Below, one piece after another: positions 15,288-23,905 of a stretch of DNA of 62,585 bases. Numbering within the stretch: the stretch's first letter is position 1; every line of letters begins with the position of its first letter. The DNA lies in the NCBI RefSeq assembly GCF_004104375.1, contig NZ_QOVM01000009.1, positions 1 through 62,585 of the forward strand, given 5' to 3'. This stretch comes from Leeuwenhoekiella aequorea (lineage in GTDB: Bacteria; Bacteroidota; Bacteroidia; Flavobacteriales; Flavobacteriaceae). The position numbers and the translations under genes are program-made. The notes beneath the pieces were generated by a model that did not search any database, was not told the DNA's origin, and saw only the letters and a list, made by a program, of their open reading frames with translations.

Positions 15288-16690
15288 TGAAGAGATTTAT
15301 ACCCTACTTATTTATTTTTCTGGGGATGGCAGTAAATGCTCAGGAAGATTCTCTGGAAACGTTGACATTTAGAGATTTTCTAATTCTTGTAAAAGAAAAT
15401 CATCCCATCGTTAAACAAGCTAATCTCCTAACTGAAACCGGGGCAGCTAAATTATTAAAAGCGCGGGGCGGTTTTGATCCTAAAATTGAAGTTGACTTTG
15501 ACCAAAAGGTGTTTAAAGAGACCGAATATTACAATTTGCTTAATGCCACCTTTAAAATACCCACCTGGTATGGAATCGATTTGAAAGCGCAGTTTGAAGA
15601 TGATGATGGATATTATCTAAATCCGCAAAATACGGTGCCTGAAAATGGTTTATATACTGCCGGAATATCTGCATCATTAGGCCAAGGTTTATGGATAAAC
15701 GATCGTATGACTACTTTAAGACAAGCGAAAATTTATAGTCGTCAAGCTGAAGCTGATTTACAGATAGCAGTAAATACGGTTCTTTATCAGGCATCTATAA
15801 CCTATTTTGAATGGCTTCAGGCTTATAAAAAAACGAAGCTTTATGAACGTTTTCTTGAAAATTCTCAAGTACGTTTTAGAGGAATCAAAAGTAGCGCACT
15901 AGCTGGCGACAAACCGCTTATAGATACAACGGAAGCAACAATAAGTGTGCAAAGTAGAGCACTTAATTTAAGAGAAGCTCAATTAGATTATTTAAAAAGC
16001 AAACTAGAGCTTTCTAATTTTTTATGGGTAGGAAATAATATTCCTGTCGAACTTCAAGATGGTATTTTTCCGCAGGACGATTTAGATCTCATTATTGATG
16101 AAGTTTTAAATACAACAGGTTTTGATTTGCAAAACTTTCAACTCGAAGAGCATCCTAAAATACGCAGTCTTAATTATAAAATTGAAGCCCTTCAACTTGA
16201 GAGACAGTTAAAAGCTAATAGTCTCCTACCGGTAATTGACCTTAATTACAACTTTATAACCTCTGAGGCAGATAATTTAGATTCCTTTTATACGCAAAAT
16301 TATAAAGCCGGTCTTCGTTTTAAAATGCCGCTATTTCTTAGAAAAGAACGCGGTGATTTAAAACTTGCAAAATTAAAAGTGCAAAATTCAGAATTTGATT
16401 TTGCAAACTCAAAATTAGAACTTCAAAATAAATTAAAAGCGGTCACTACAGAGCTTCAGGTTCTTAAAGAACAAAATGAGTTAGCCGCTGATCTAGTAAA
16501 TAATTATGAAACGATGTTATATGCCGAAGAGCGTAAATATCAAGTAGGAGAAAGTTCGATTTTTTTAATAAATACCAGAGAGTTAAAACTTATCGATTCT
16601 CAATTAAAAAAAATTGAAATCACAAACAAATATTATAAAGCAAAGGCAAATCTATTTAAGACATTAGTTACTGATCCTGATTCAATTTAA
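15284..16690 (+). CDS. TolC family outer membrane efflux protein
   Basis: A 468-aa outer-membrane channel with a signal peptide (ending AVNAQ) and long helical repeats of the OEP family (coiled-coil rich regions near 190-230 and 360-440). The ATG overlaps the HlyD stop as ATGATG; the second ATG (15287) is an alternative start. It completes the TetR-ABC-HlyD-TolC operon. The exported substrate is unknown. Confidence 0.88.
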   Translation: MMKRFIPYLFIFLGMAVNAQEDSLETLTFRDFLILVKENHPIVKQANLLTETGAAKLLKARGGFDPKIEVDFDQKVFKETEYYNLLNATFKIPTWYGIDLKAQFEDDDGYYLNPQNTVPENGLYTAGISASLGQGLWINDRMTTLRQAKIYSRQAEADLQIAVNTVLYQASITYFEWLQAYKKTKLYERFLENSQVRFRGIKSSALAGDKPLIDTTEATISVQSRALNLREAQLDYLKSKLELSNFLWVGNNIPVELQDGIFPQDDLDLIIDEVLNTTGFDLQNFQLEEHPKIRSLNYKIEALQLERQLKANSLLPVIDLNYNFITSEADNLDSFYTQNYKAGLRFKMPLFLRKERGDLKLAKLKVQNSEFDFANSKLELQNKLKAVTTELQVLKEQNELAADLVNNYETMLYAEERKYQVGESSIFLINTRELKLIDSQLKKIEITNKYYKAKANLFKTLVTDPDSI

Positions 16691-16761
16691 GTACGTTTTG
16701 TTCCTCATAATGACCTTGAATCATTCTGAATATTTGTTTCAACTAAAATAGGTATTCTTTG

Positions 16762-16769
16762 TACCTTTG
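16762..16769 (+). promoter_or_regulatory. -7 box of the map operon
   Basis: TACCTTTG matches TAnnTTTG and lies 20 bases before the map ATG. The nearest upstream TTG is 25 bases away, which is too far for a standard -33 box. Confidence 0.5.
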
Positions 16770-16789
16770 CGCCTGTAAAATATACACAC

Positions 16790-17608
16790 ATGATTATAGC
16801 AAAAACCAGAGAAGAAATAGAGCTAATGCGAGAAAGCGCCCTAATAGTTTCTAAAACTCTGGGAGCTCTCGCATCTGAAGTTAAACCGGGTGTAACCACA
16901 TTACATTTAGATAAAATTGCTGAGACTTGCATTAGAGATCACGGGGCAATCCCGGGTTTCTTAGGTTTATATGATTTCCCAAATTCGTTATGTATGAGCC
17001 CCAATGAGCAGGTGGTTCATGGTATTCCCAACTCAAAGCCTTTGGAGGAAGGAGATATAATATCCATAGATTGTGGAGCGTTAAAAAATGGATTTTATGG
17101 AGATCATGCTTATACCTTTGAAGTAGGTGAAGTAGATCCTAGAACAAAAAAATTACTTGAAGTAACAAAAGAGTCGCTCTATAAAGGTATAGCCGAATTC
17201 AAACACGGAAATCGCGTAGGCGACGTAGGTTACGCAATTCAGAAATATTGTGAAGATCACGGTTATGGCATCGTACGAGAATTAGTAGGGCACGGTCTGG
17301 GAGCAAAAATGCACGAAGATCCAGAAATGCCTAACTACGGTAAGCGTGGTCGTGGTAAAAAATTTATTGAAGGAATGGTCGTAGCCATAGAGCCAATGGT
17401 AAACCGAGGTACTCACCGCATAAAACAGCATAATGATGGTTGGACTATTACTACTCGTGATGGAGAGCCAAGTGCTCATTTTGAGCATGATGTTGCATTA
17501 GTAGATGGTAAACCAGAACTTCTTTCAACTTTTAAGTATATTTATGATGCCTTGGGCATAACAAGTAACGAAGAAGATGCTTTTAGAGCACAGGCTATTA
17601 CAAATTAG
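16790..17608 (+). CDS. map: Methionine aminopeptidase, type I
   Basis: A 272-aa enzyme that removes the initiator methionine from new proteins. Metal ligands are visible in the usual order: SIDCGA (Asp), GDHAYTF (Asp), VGHGLG (His), AIEPM (Glu) and FEHDVAL (Glu). HEDPEMPNYG is the conserved substrate-side segment. The C-terminal tail after the last Glu is about 30 residues longer than in E. coli. It heads a run with an HNH-family gene 26 bases downstream and a methyltransferase. Confidence 0.96.
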   Translation: MIIAKTREEIELMRESALIVSKTLGALASEVKPGVTTLHLDKIAETCIRDHGAIPGFLGLYDFPNSLCMSPNEQVVHGIPNSKPLEEGDIISIDCGALKNGFYGDHAYTFEVGEVDPRTKKLLEVTKESLYKGIAEFKHGNRVGDVGYAIQKYCEDHGYGIVRELVGHGLGAKMHEDPEMPNYGKRGRGKKFIEGMVVAIEPMVNRGTHRIKQHNDGWTITTRDGEPSAHFEHDVALVDGKPELLSTFKYIYDALGITSNEEDAFRAQAITN

Positions 17609-17634
17609 CATATTAATAACACCCCCTACATACA

Positions 17635-18174
17635 ATGCAATTAGAAACATGGATCAAATACCGTGAGGATAATTGGGAAGAAAATTATACTATAGGACTT
17701 TCTAATTATGGTCGCATACGTAGTTACAACAAAAGCCCGGAAGGCACTCTTATAAAGGGAGGACATATTCACGGCTATGTAACTGTAAGTGCAAAACTGG
17801 CAAATGGTAAGCGTAAAAATTACTACTTACATAAATTATTAGCCAAAGCTTTTTTAAAGGCAACAGATGAAGAGACCGCTGTTCTTCATCTTAACCACGA
17901 TAAAAAAGACAATAGAATTGAAAATCTAAAATGGGCAACGCATCAAGAGCGCTATGCACATCAGAAAACAAGTCCGCTTGACATTAAAAGGCGTACCTCT
18001 GGTGAGCGGCACTATACGAAGTTAACGTATGCTGAAGCTACCATTTTAAAAAAGAAATTGCTAGATCCTAATCGTCGTACGCGTCTTAAGGTATTAGCTA
18101 AACAATTTGGAGTTTCAGAGATGCAATTACATCGAATTAAAACCGGAGAAAACTGGGGTGATCTAAAAGTATGA
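17635..18174 (+). CDS. NUMOD4/HNH domain protein (homing-endonuclease-like)
   Basis: A 179-aa protein with a NUMOD4-like start (WIKYREDNWEENYTIGLSNYGRIRS), an HNH_3-type core (LHKLLAKAF, then LHLNHDKKDNRIENLKWAT near residues 85-103), and a C-terminal helix-turn-helix (FGVSEMQLHRIKTGENW). These parts occur in phage and intron homing endonucleases. Here the gene is not in an intron; it lies in a fixed operon between map and a methyltransferase, with a 4-base overlap at its end. It may be a domesticated endonuclease or a DNA-binding regulator. Confidence 0.8.
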   Translation: MQLETWIKYREDNWEENYTIGLSNYGRIRSYNKSPEGTLIKGGHIHGYVTVSAKLANGKRKNYYLHKLLAKAFLKATDEETAVLHLNHDKKDNRIENLKWATHQERYAHQKTSPLDIKRRTSGERHYTKLTYAEATILKKKLLDPNRRTRLKVLAKQFGVSEMQLHRIKTGENWGDLKV

Positions 18175-18938
18175 TTGCACAACTCTTTAAGCGTATCCTC
18201 AACGTGGTCCCTCGTCCACTTCTTATAAGATTAAGCTATATAGCTCGACCTATTCTTGCTTTAGGTCTAAAAGGGGAGCGTTATGAAGATCCTATAGATG
18301 GAAAAACATTTCGAAAGTTTTTACCTTATGGTTATGGAAAACAACGGGAAAATGTACTCTCTCCCTCTACATTATCTTTAGAACGACACAGACTGCTCTG
18401 GTTATACCTTATTCAAAAGACCGATTTCTTTTCAGCAAAATCAAAGGTGTTGCATTTTGCGCCTGAACAAGCTTTTTATAAACGCTTCAGAAATATGGAG
18501 AACTTAGATTACACGACTACGGATCTAAATTCTCCCCTTGCCGACGTGAAAGCAGATATTTGCGATCTGCCTTTTGATGATAATACGTATGACATTATCT
18601 TCTGTAATCATGTTTTAGAACATATACCGAATGATGAAAAGGCAATGCTTGAGCTTTATCGCGTTTTAAAACCTGGTGGAATGGCTATTTTACAAATACC
18701 TCAAGATTTAAACCGTGCAACTACTTTTGAGGATAATAGTATCACAGATCCTAAAAAACGTGCTGAAATTTTTGGTCAGTACGATCACGTGCGTGTTTAT
18801 GGTCTTGATTATTTTGATAAATTAAGATCTATAGGTTTTAAAGTAGAAGAGGTTGATTATACAAACCAATTAACTCCAGAAAAAACCGATAGATACCGCC
18901 TTGCAACTGGTGAAATTTTACCTGTATGCTATAAGTAG
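18171..18938 (+). CDS. Class I SAM-dependent methyltransferase
   Basis: A 255-aa methyltransferase. VLHFAPEQAF replaces the usual GxGxG loop, which is typical of a subgroup acting on cell-envelope or glycan targets. ADICDLPFDDNTYDIIFCNH (motif II/III) and HIPNDEKAMLELYRVLKPGG follow. The N-terminal 80 residues include a hydrophobic stretch and a conserved PYGYG segment. The ATG overlaps the HNH gene stop. The 3' end meets the convergent apbE gene within 2 bases, with no visible terminator. The substrate is unknown. Confidence 0.82.
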   Translation: MIAQLFKRILNVVPRPLLIRLSYIARPILALGLKGERYEDPIDGKTFRKFLPYGYGKQRENVLSPSTLSLERHRLLWLYLIQKTDFFSAKSKVLHFAPEQAFYKRFRNMENLDYTTTDLNSPLADVKADICDLPFDDNTYDIIFCNHVLEHIPNDEKAMLELYRVLKPGGMAILQIPQDLNRATTFEDNSITDPKKRAEIFGQYDHVRVYGLDYFDKLRSIGFKVEEVDYTNQLTPEKTDRYRLATGEILPVCYK

Positions 18939-18940
18939 AT

Positions 18941-19945
18941 TTATTTAACTATGAAATTTGAGAAGCCTTTAGACTTAAAAATCGCTGTGCTATCCTTATC
19001 GGCATATATAAAATAGGCTTCAATATCCTGATGCCTATTTAAAACTTGTTTTGACTTCTCTAATCCCAGCGCCATAAAGGCTGTAGCAAAACCATCTGCT
19101 TCAGCACAAGTTGTTGCGATAACTGTAGCGCTCAATATGTCGCTTTTTTCGGCTTTACCAGTTAGCGGATTGATAGTATGCACATAACGTTTTCCTGTAG
19201 TCGAGTCAATTCTAAACTTCCTGTAATTACCAGAACCTGCCATTCCTCTATTCTGCAATTCTACAGCTTCAGTAAATTCACGGTTATTTAAAGGAGAATC
19301 GATATTTTCAATACCCACACGCCACGTCTGATTTTTATCTAAATTTTTCCCTTTTGCAAATAATTCTCCTCCTAATTCAATGAGGTAATTTTCAACACCG
19401 TTATTTTCAAGCATTTTCCCTAACCTATCGATGCTGTACCCTTTAGCAATGCTATTAAAATCAAGATATACTGCTTTATTCTCTTTTATAATTCTTCCTT
19501 CGCGCGATAGCTTAATCTTATCTAATCCGACATAAGCCCTTAAAGAATCTAATACCACGCTATCAAGCACCTTTATTTGCTTCTCTGGACCAAAACCATA
19601 TGCATTGACTAATATTCCCACTGTGGGATCAAAATAGCCATCCGTTGCATTATATATTTTGCGAGAGAGTGCAAGAACATCTCTAAACATAGGCTCAATA
19701 ACAATAGTAGTATCGCCATCATTTATTTTTGAGATATCAGAATCTTCGAGATACGTACTCATCGATTTATTTATTGCTGCAATAGTAGAATCAAACTTCT
19801 CAACAACTTCAAAACGTTCTGAGCTATAAAATTGAACGCGATAGCCTGTTCCTAAAGCTTCACCTGCTAACTCGACCAATTGAGGTTCTGAATCACAGCT
19901 TATAAGAAAGCTAAAAATAAATCCTAATAAAACTAATCTCATCAT
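18941..19945 (-). CDS. apbE: FAD:protein FMN transferase
   Basis: A 334-aa lipoprotein (lipobox-like SFLISC near residue 17) of the ApbE family, which attaches FMN covalently to Thr residues of NqrB and NqrC. GTGYRVQFY, DPTVGILVNAYGFG, DFNSIAKGYSID, LIELGGEL and HTINPLTGK are family motifs. TTCAEADGFATA near the C-terminus carries the conserved Asp for metal/FAD binding. It lies downstream of the nqr operon, separated by one small gene and a terminator, and overlaps that gene by 4 bases. It is the expected maturation factor for the pump. Confidence 0.93.
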   Translation of the reverse strand: MMRLVLLGFIFSFLISCDSEPQLVELAGEALGTGYRVQFYSSERFEVVEKFDSTIAAINKSMSTYLEDSDISKINDGDTTIVIEPMFRDVLALSRKIYNATDGYFDPTVGILVNAYGFGPEKQIKVLDSVVLDSLRAYVGLDKIKLSREGRIIKENKAVYLDFNSIAKGYSIDRLGKMLENNGVENYLIELGGELFAKGKNLDKNQTWRVGIENIDSPLNNREFTEAVELQNRGMAGSGNYRKFRIDSTTGKRYVHTINPLTGKAEKSDILSATVIATTCAEADGFATAFMALGLEKSKQVLNRHQDIEAYFIYADKDSTAIFKSKGFSNFIVK

Positions 19946-20304
19946 TTAATTACTTGAAGTCCGTTGTATATAACTGTATATGAAGTTCCTTTCTCTACAG
20001 GCTTACCATAGTCGTCTGCACTACCTAAACCTACTCCGGCATAAAATGTTTTAGCATTAAACTTATCTGCGTGTTGTTTAATCTCATTCATAAAAAAAGG
20101 ATCATAATCATTAGCGTCCTCAGGATAACTGACAGCTCTAACAATGACAAAATGTAATTTCTTATCTCGTAATGCTACAAATTGCGGATTCCGCTTTAGC
20201 TGAGAATTCACACCTAAAAACTCAAAACCTTGCTCTTCCAGATCTTTACCTACGATATTCATCGCAAGATTATGAAGCTCCTGTTTATCTAATAGTTCTG
20301 CCAT
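19942..20304 (-). CDS. Conserved 120-aa protein between nqrF and apbE
   Basis: I recognise no enzyme motif. The protein is soluble with no signal peptide. It has an alpha/beta pattern, LRDKKLHFVIVRAVSYPEDA in the middle, and a KTFYAGVGLGSADD segment, with an overall fold hint of a PD-(D/E)XK-like or similar small domain (weak). It overlaps apbE by 4 bases, so it is probably translated with it. Its place suggests a role in Nqr maturation or stability, which is inference only. Confidence 0.75.
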   Translation of the reverse strand: MAELLDKQELHNLAMNIVGKDLEEQGFEFLGVNSQLKRNPQFVALRDKKLHFVIVRAVSYPEDANDYDPFFMNEIKQHADKFNAKTFYAGVGLGSADDYGKPVEKGTSYTVIYNGLQVIK

Positions 20305-20373
20305 AAAACAAAGATAGCATGTCTAAATTTATAAGTGAAAAATCCTTTGCAAAACAATATATATATATCACAT

Positions 20374-20405
20374 AAAAAAGCCGCTACATTGGTAGCGGCT
20401 TTTTT
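20374..20405. terminator. Rho-independent terminator after nqrF
   Basis: AAAAAAGCCGCTAC pairs with GTAGCGGCTTTTTT around the loop ATTG. It ends the nqr operon on the minus strand, so apbE and its partner gene probably start from their own promoter or by read-through. Confidence 0.88.
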
Positions 20406-20425
20406 TATAGTTTGAAGTTTGAAAA

Positions 20426-21733
20426 TTAACCTCCGAAATCATCAAAACGAATATTCTCGTCTGGAATTCCAAAGTCTTCACCCATTTTCTGAACAGCTTT
20501 ATTCATAAGTGGAGGTCCACAGAAATACAATTCAATTTCTTCTGGCTCCTCGTGCTTACTTAAATATTGTTCTATTACTGCATTATGCACAAATCCTACA
20601 AAACCATCTCCTTCTCCGTGGATATCTGATTTTTCTTTCCAGTTATCTTCTTCTAAAGGTTCAGATAAAACTAAATAGAATTTAAAGTTATCAAACTCTT
20701 CTTCAAGATCACGGAAGTGTTTAAGGTAGAAAAGCTCACGCTTAGAACGACCACCATACCAATAAGTTACTTTACGACCTGTCTTTAAGGTTTTAAATAA
20801 ATGATATAAGTGCGAACGCATAGGCGCCATACCTGCTCCACCACCTACGTATAGCATTTCTGCTTCAGACTCGTTGATGAAGAATTCTCCGTAAGGACCA
20901 GAAATAGTAACCTTATCACCTTCTTTTCTACTGAAAATATATGAAGAAGCAACACCAGGATTAACATCCATCCATCCACCCTTTGCACGGTCAAATGGAG
21001 GCGTTGCAATACGCACATTCAACATAATCTCACGACCTTCTGCCGGGTAAGATGCCATAGAATATGCACGCTCTACAACTTCGGTATTCTTCATTACTAG
21101 TGGCCAAAGCTTAAACTTCTCCCACTCATCTTTAAATTTATCTGGATCACTGTGCTCTTCTGGATGCGCGGTAATATCCATATCTGAAAACTTAACAGTA
21201 GTTTCAGGAATTTCAATTTGAATATATCCACCGGCTTTGTAATCCATATCTTCAGGAATCTCAACAACGAATTCCTTAATAAATGATGCCACATTATAAT
21301 TTCTAACAACAGTTGCTTCCCATTTTTTAATACCAAAAACCTCTTCTGGTATCGTAATGTTCATATCCTGCTTTACCTTCACCTGGCAAGCTAGACGTGC
21401 ACCTGATGCTAGTTCTTTACGTGTAAAATGTGGAGTCTCTGTAGGCAATGCTTCTCCACCACCTTCAAGTACGTGGCATTCACATTGAATACAAGTACCA
21501 CCACCACCACAAGCTGATGGTAAAAATACTTTTTTACCTCCTAATGTAGAAAGTAGTGAACTACCAGAATCTACTTCAATTTTCTTTTCTCCGTTTATAG
21601 TAATAGTAACGGGACCTGATGGAGAAAGCTTCTCTTTTGCAAAAAGTAGTAAACCTACTAATACAATAGTCAACACTAAAAAGGCTACTACGGTTGCCGC
21701 TACTACTCCTCCTGTACTTGCTGCTAAAAACAT
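20426..21733 (-). CDS. nqrF: Na+-translocating NADH:quinone reductase subunit F
   Basis: The 435-aa NADH-input subunit. An N-terminal membrane helix is followed by a 2Fe-2S ferredoxin domain with CGGGGTCIQCEC and LACQV (four Cys), then an FAD-binding part (RAYSMASYP) and a NAD-binding part (GGGAGMAPMRSHL), ending in the conserved RFDDFGG. It starts 1 base after nqrE ends. It transfers electrons from NADH through FAD and the iron-sulphur cluster to the other subunits. Confidence 0.97.
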   Translation of the reverse strand: MFLAASTGGVVAATVVAFLVLTIVLVGLLLFAKEKLSPSGPVTITINGEKKIEVDSGSSLLSTLGGKKVFLPSACGGGGTCIQCECHVLEGGGEALPTETPHFTRKELASGARLACQVKVKQDMNITIPEEVFGIKKWEATVVRNYNVASFIKEFVVEIPEDMDYKAGGYIQIEIPETTVKFSDMDITAHPEEHSDPDKFKDEWEKFKLWPLVMKNTEVVERAYSMASYPAEGREIMLNVRIATPPFDRAKGGWMDVNPGVASSYIFSRKEGDKVTISGPYGEFFINESEAEMLYVGGGAGMAPMRSHLYHLFKTLKTGRKVTYWYGGRSKRELFYLKHFRDLEEEFDNFKFYLVLSEPLEEDNWKEKSDIHGEGDGFVGFVHNAVIEQYLSKHEEPEEIELYFCGPPLMNKAVQKMGEDFGIPDENIRFDDFGG

Positions 21734-21734
21734 A

Positions 21735-22469
21735 TTATTTAGTATTTATTTCTTTAGAAACTTCGGCTAAAGGCACTTCTGTTTCAGAATCAGTAACTGT
21801 GTTTTGAACTTGAGATTTTGCTAGTTCATCTGTTTCTTCAGTAGTTTCATCACCACCTGTAAGCATTCCACCAAAACTCATAAACCCAATCGCCATTAAA
21901 CCTGTGATAATAAATGTAATTCCTAAACCTCTTAATGGAGCGGGTACATTTGAATATCTAATTTTTTCGCGAATAGCTGCAATAGCAAGAATAGCAAGAA
22001 ACCAGCCTATACCTGAAGAAAGGCCATAGTTAAAGGCTAAACCAAGGGTCTGAATATCTCTTGATTGCATAAATAGTGATCCTCCAAGAATAGCACAGTT
22101 TACAGCAATAAGAGGTAAAAATATACCTAATGATGTGTATAAAGCCGGCGCAAATTTCTCAACTACGATCTCTACTAATTGAACCATTGTAGCAATAGTG
22201 GCAATAAAGAGAATAAATGATAAGAAACTTAAATCAAAGTCTGCATACTCAGCACCTAACCATTTAAGAGCTCCCGGACGCAATACATATTGATCTAGCA
22301 GCCAGTTCATAGGTACGGTTACCGCTAGTACAAATATTACAGCAGCTCCAAGTCCTACAGCTGTAGTAACTTTTTTAGATACCGCAAGATAAGAACACAT
22401 TCCTAAGAACGTTGCAAATACCATATTGTCAATAAAAATTGACTTAAAAAATAACTCTACGTGTTCCAT
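21735..22469 (-). CDS. nqrE: Nqr subunit E, with C-terminal extension
   Basis: A 244-aa integral membrane protein with six helices, homologous to NqrD and RnfA. NCAILGGSLFM carries the conserved Cys that helps hold the membrane iron centre between NqrD and NqrE. NqrE is usually about 200 aa; here a polar, Glu/Thr-rich tail of about 40 residues follows the last helix (after GGMLTGG). The tail does not look like a known domain. Confidence 0.95.
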   Translation of the reverse strand: MEHVELFFKSIFIDNMVFATFLGMCSYLAVSKKVTTAVGLGAAVIFVLAVTVPMNWLLDQYVLRPGALKWLGAEYADFDLSFLSFILFIATIATMVQLVEIVVEKFAPALYTSLGIFLPLIAVNCAILGGSLFMQSRDIQTLGLAFNYGLSSGIGWFLAILAIAAIREKIRYSNVPAPLRGLGITFIITGLMAIGFMSFGGMLTGGDETTEETDELAKSQVQNTVTDSETEVPLAEVSKEINTK

Positions 22470-22518
22470 TTTTTTTATTTAAGAAGTTAGAAAGGAGTAT
22501 TAACTCCAATCAGAATCT

Positions 22519-23166
22519 TTAATTTTCTTCAATTAGTGCGCTATTCCTAGAACGCTGTATCCAAATGATAATTCCCACCACAATAAGAGCCATTGGAGAA
22601 AGAAGCATAAAGCCATTATTCTCATAACCTATAGCGTACAAACCAGTTTTAGTAATAGGGTCTCCCAGAACTTTAAATCCTAATAAAGTACCAGAACCTA
22701 ATAGTTCTCTAAAGAAACCTACAATAATTAAGATCAATGCATAACCGGCAGCATTTCCTATACCATCAAGGAAAGATCTCCAAGGCTTATTTCCTAAAGC
22801 AAAAGCTTCAAAACGCCCCATAATAATACAGTTAGTAATTATAAGTCCCACAAATACCGAAAGCGTTTTACTCAACTCGTAAGCAAAGGCTTTTAATACT
22901 TGATCTACAATAATTACCAAAGCCGCTACAACAACAAGCTGTACAATAATTCTAATCTTAGAAGGAATAATATTTCGCATAAGCGAAATAACCACGTTAC
23001 CCATTGCCAATACAAACACCACAGAAAGTCCCATTACAATAGAAGCTTTAAGCTGTGCAGTAATTGCTAATGCTGAACATATACCCAATACTTGAATTGT
23101 AATAGGGTTGTTATCTGCAAGAGGATCTAAAAGTAATCCTCTATCTTTTTTAGATAATAATGCCAT
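22519..23166 (-). CDS. nqrD: Nqr subunit D
   Basis: A 215-aa membrane subunit. DPLADNNPITIQVLGICSAL at the N-terminus and TNCIIMGRFEAFA in the middle are the conserved segments, each with the Cys used for the membrane iron site. It has six membrane helices. A 49-base gap separates it from nqrE; all other nqr gaps are 1-5 bases. Confidence 0.96.
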   Translation of the reverse strand: MALLSKKDRGLLLDPLADNNPITIQVLGICSALAITAQLKASIVMGLSVVFVLAMGNVVISLMRNIIPSKIRIIVQLVVVAALVIIVDQVLKAFAYELSKTLSVFVGLIITNCIIMGRFEAFALGNKPWRSFLDGIGNAAGYALILIIVGFFRELLGSGTLLGFKVLGDPITKTGLYAIGYENNGFMLLSPMALIVVGIIIWIQRSRNSALIEEN

Positions 23167-23168
23167 AA

Positions 23169-23903
23169 TTATATTTTTAAATCTTTAAGGTATGGGATAT
23201 ATAATTTCACCGTACTATTGATCATAGCGGTAACTCCGTTTCCAGTAATTGTTGCACCGGCAAGAGCATCAACTTTACCATCATCTTTACGATCGTTAAG
23301 TGGATCATTATTACCTTTTGCTACGCTGATACCTTCAAACTGAGTCCCAGACATAATCTCTTCACCAGTAAAATCATCCATAAAATAGCGCTCTTTAATA
23401 TTTGCACCTAAGCCTGGAGTTTCTCCTTTATGGTCAAAATAAACACCTTGAACTACAAAGTTTTTATCTAATGATACAAACCCCCAGATAGCATCCCAAA
23501 GACCTTTACCGTATAAAGGAATTATATAGTAGCTCTCACCCTCTTTTTCACCAATGAATAAAGGAAGTTTACGATCTTCTTTATCTTCTGCAAGCTGACC
23601 TTTAAGATCTATTAAATATGCAGCAGTATCTTTAGAAATTTTACCGTTTTGAATTACTAATTGTTCCTTTATGTATTTGCTGAATTCTGCTTCTACCTTA
23701 TCTGTAGGAATAAAATTCACTGCACCTTCAACATTCTCATTTATGCCCATTGCATAAAGGATGTTTTGTTGCTTTTCAAAACGCTCGTTTTCTGTAATTG
23801 CAGGCTTTAAACTAGATGCTGTAAAAGCAAGTAGCGATCCTACCACAAGCACCATCACAACTGCGAAGATGATTGTGTAACTATTTTTATCTGTATTTGC
23901 CAT
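23169..23903 (-). CDS. nqrC: Nqr subunit C (FMN-bearing)
   Basis: A 244-aa subunit with one N-terminal membrane helix and a periplasmic FMN-binding domain. The flavinylation site reads DALAGATITGNG, where the last Thr of the LAGAT motif would carry FMN; the position before Gly is Ala rather than the more common Ser. ETPGLGANI is the conserved loop facing the flavin. It lies 2 bases from nqrB and nqrD. ApbE from this locus is the likely flavin transferase. Confidence 0.96.
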   Translation of the reverse strand: MANTDKNSYTIIFAVVMVLVVGSLLAFTASSLKPAITENERFEKQQNILYAMGINENVEGAVNFIPTDKVEAEFSKYIKEQLVIQNGKISKDTAAYLIDLKGQLAEDKEDRKLPLFIGEKEGESYYIIPLYGKGLWDAIWGFVSLDKNFVVQGVYFDHKGETPGLGANIKERYFMDDFTGEEIMSGTQFEGISVAKGNNDPLNDRKDDGKVDALAGATITGNGVTAMINSTVKLYIPYLKDLKI

Positions 23904-23905
23904 GA

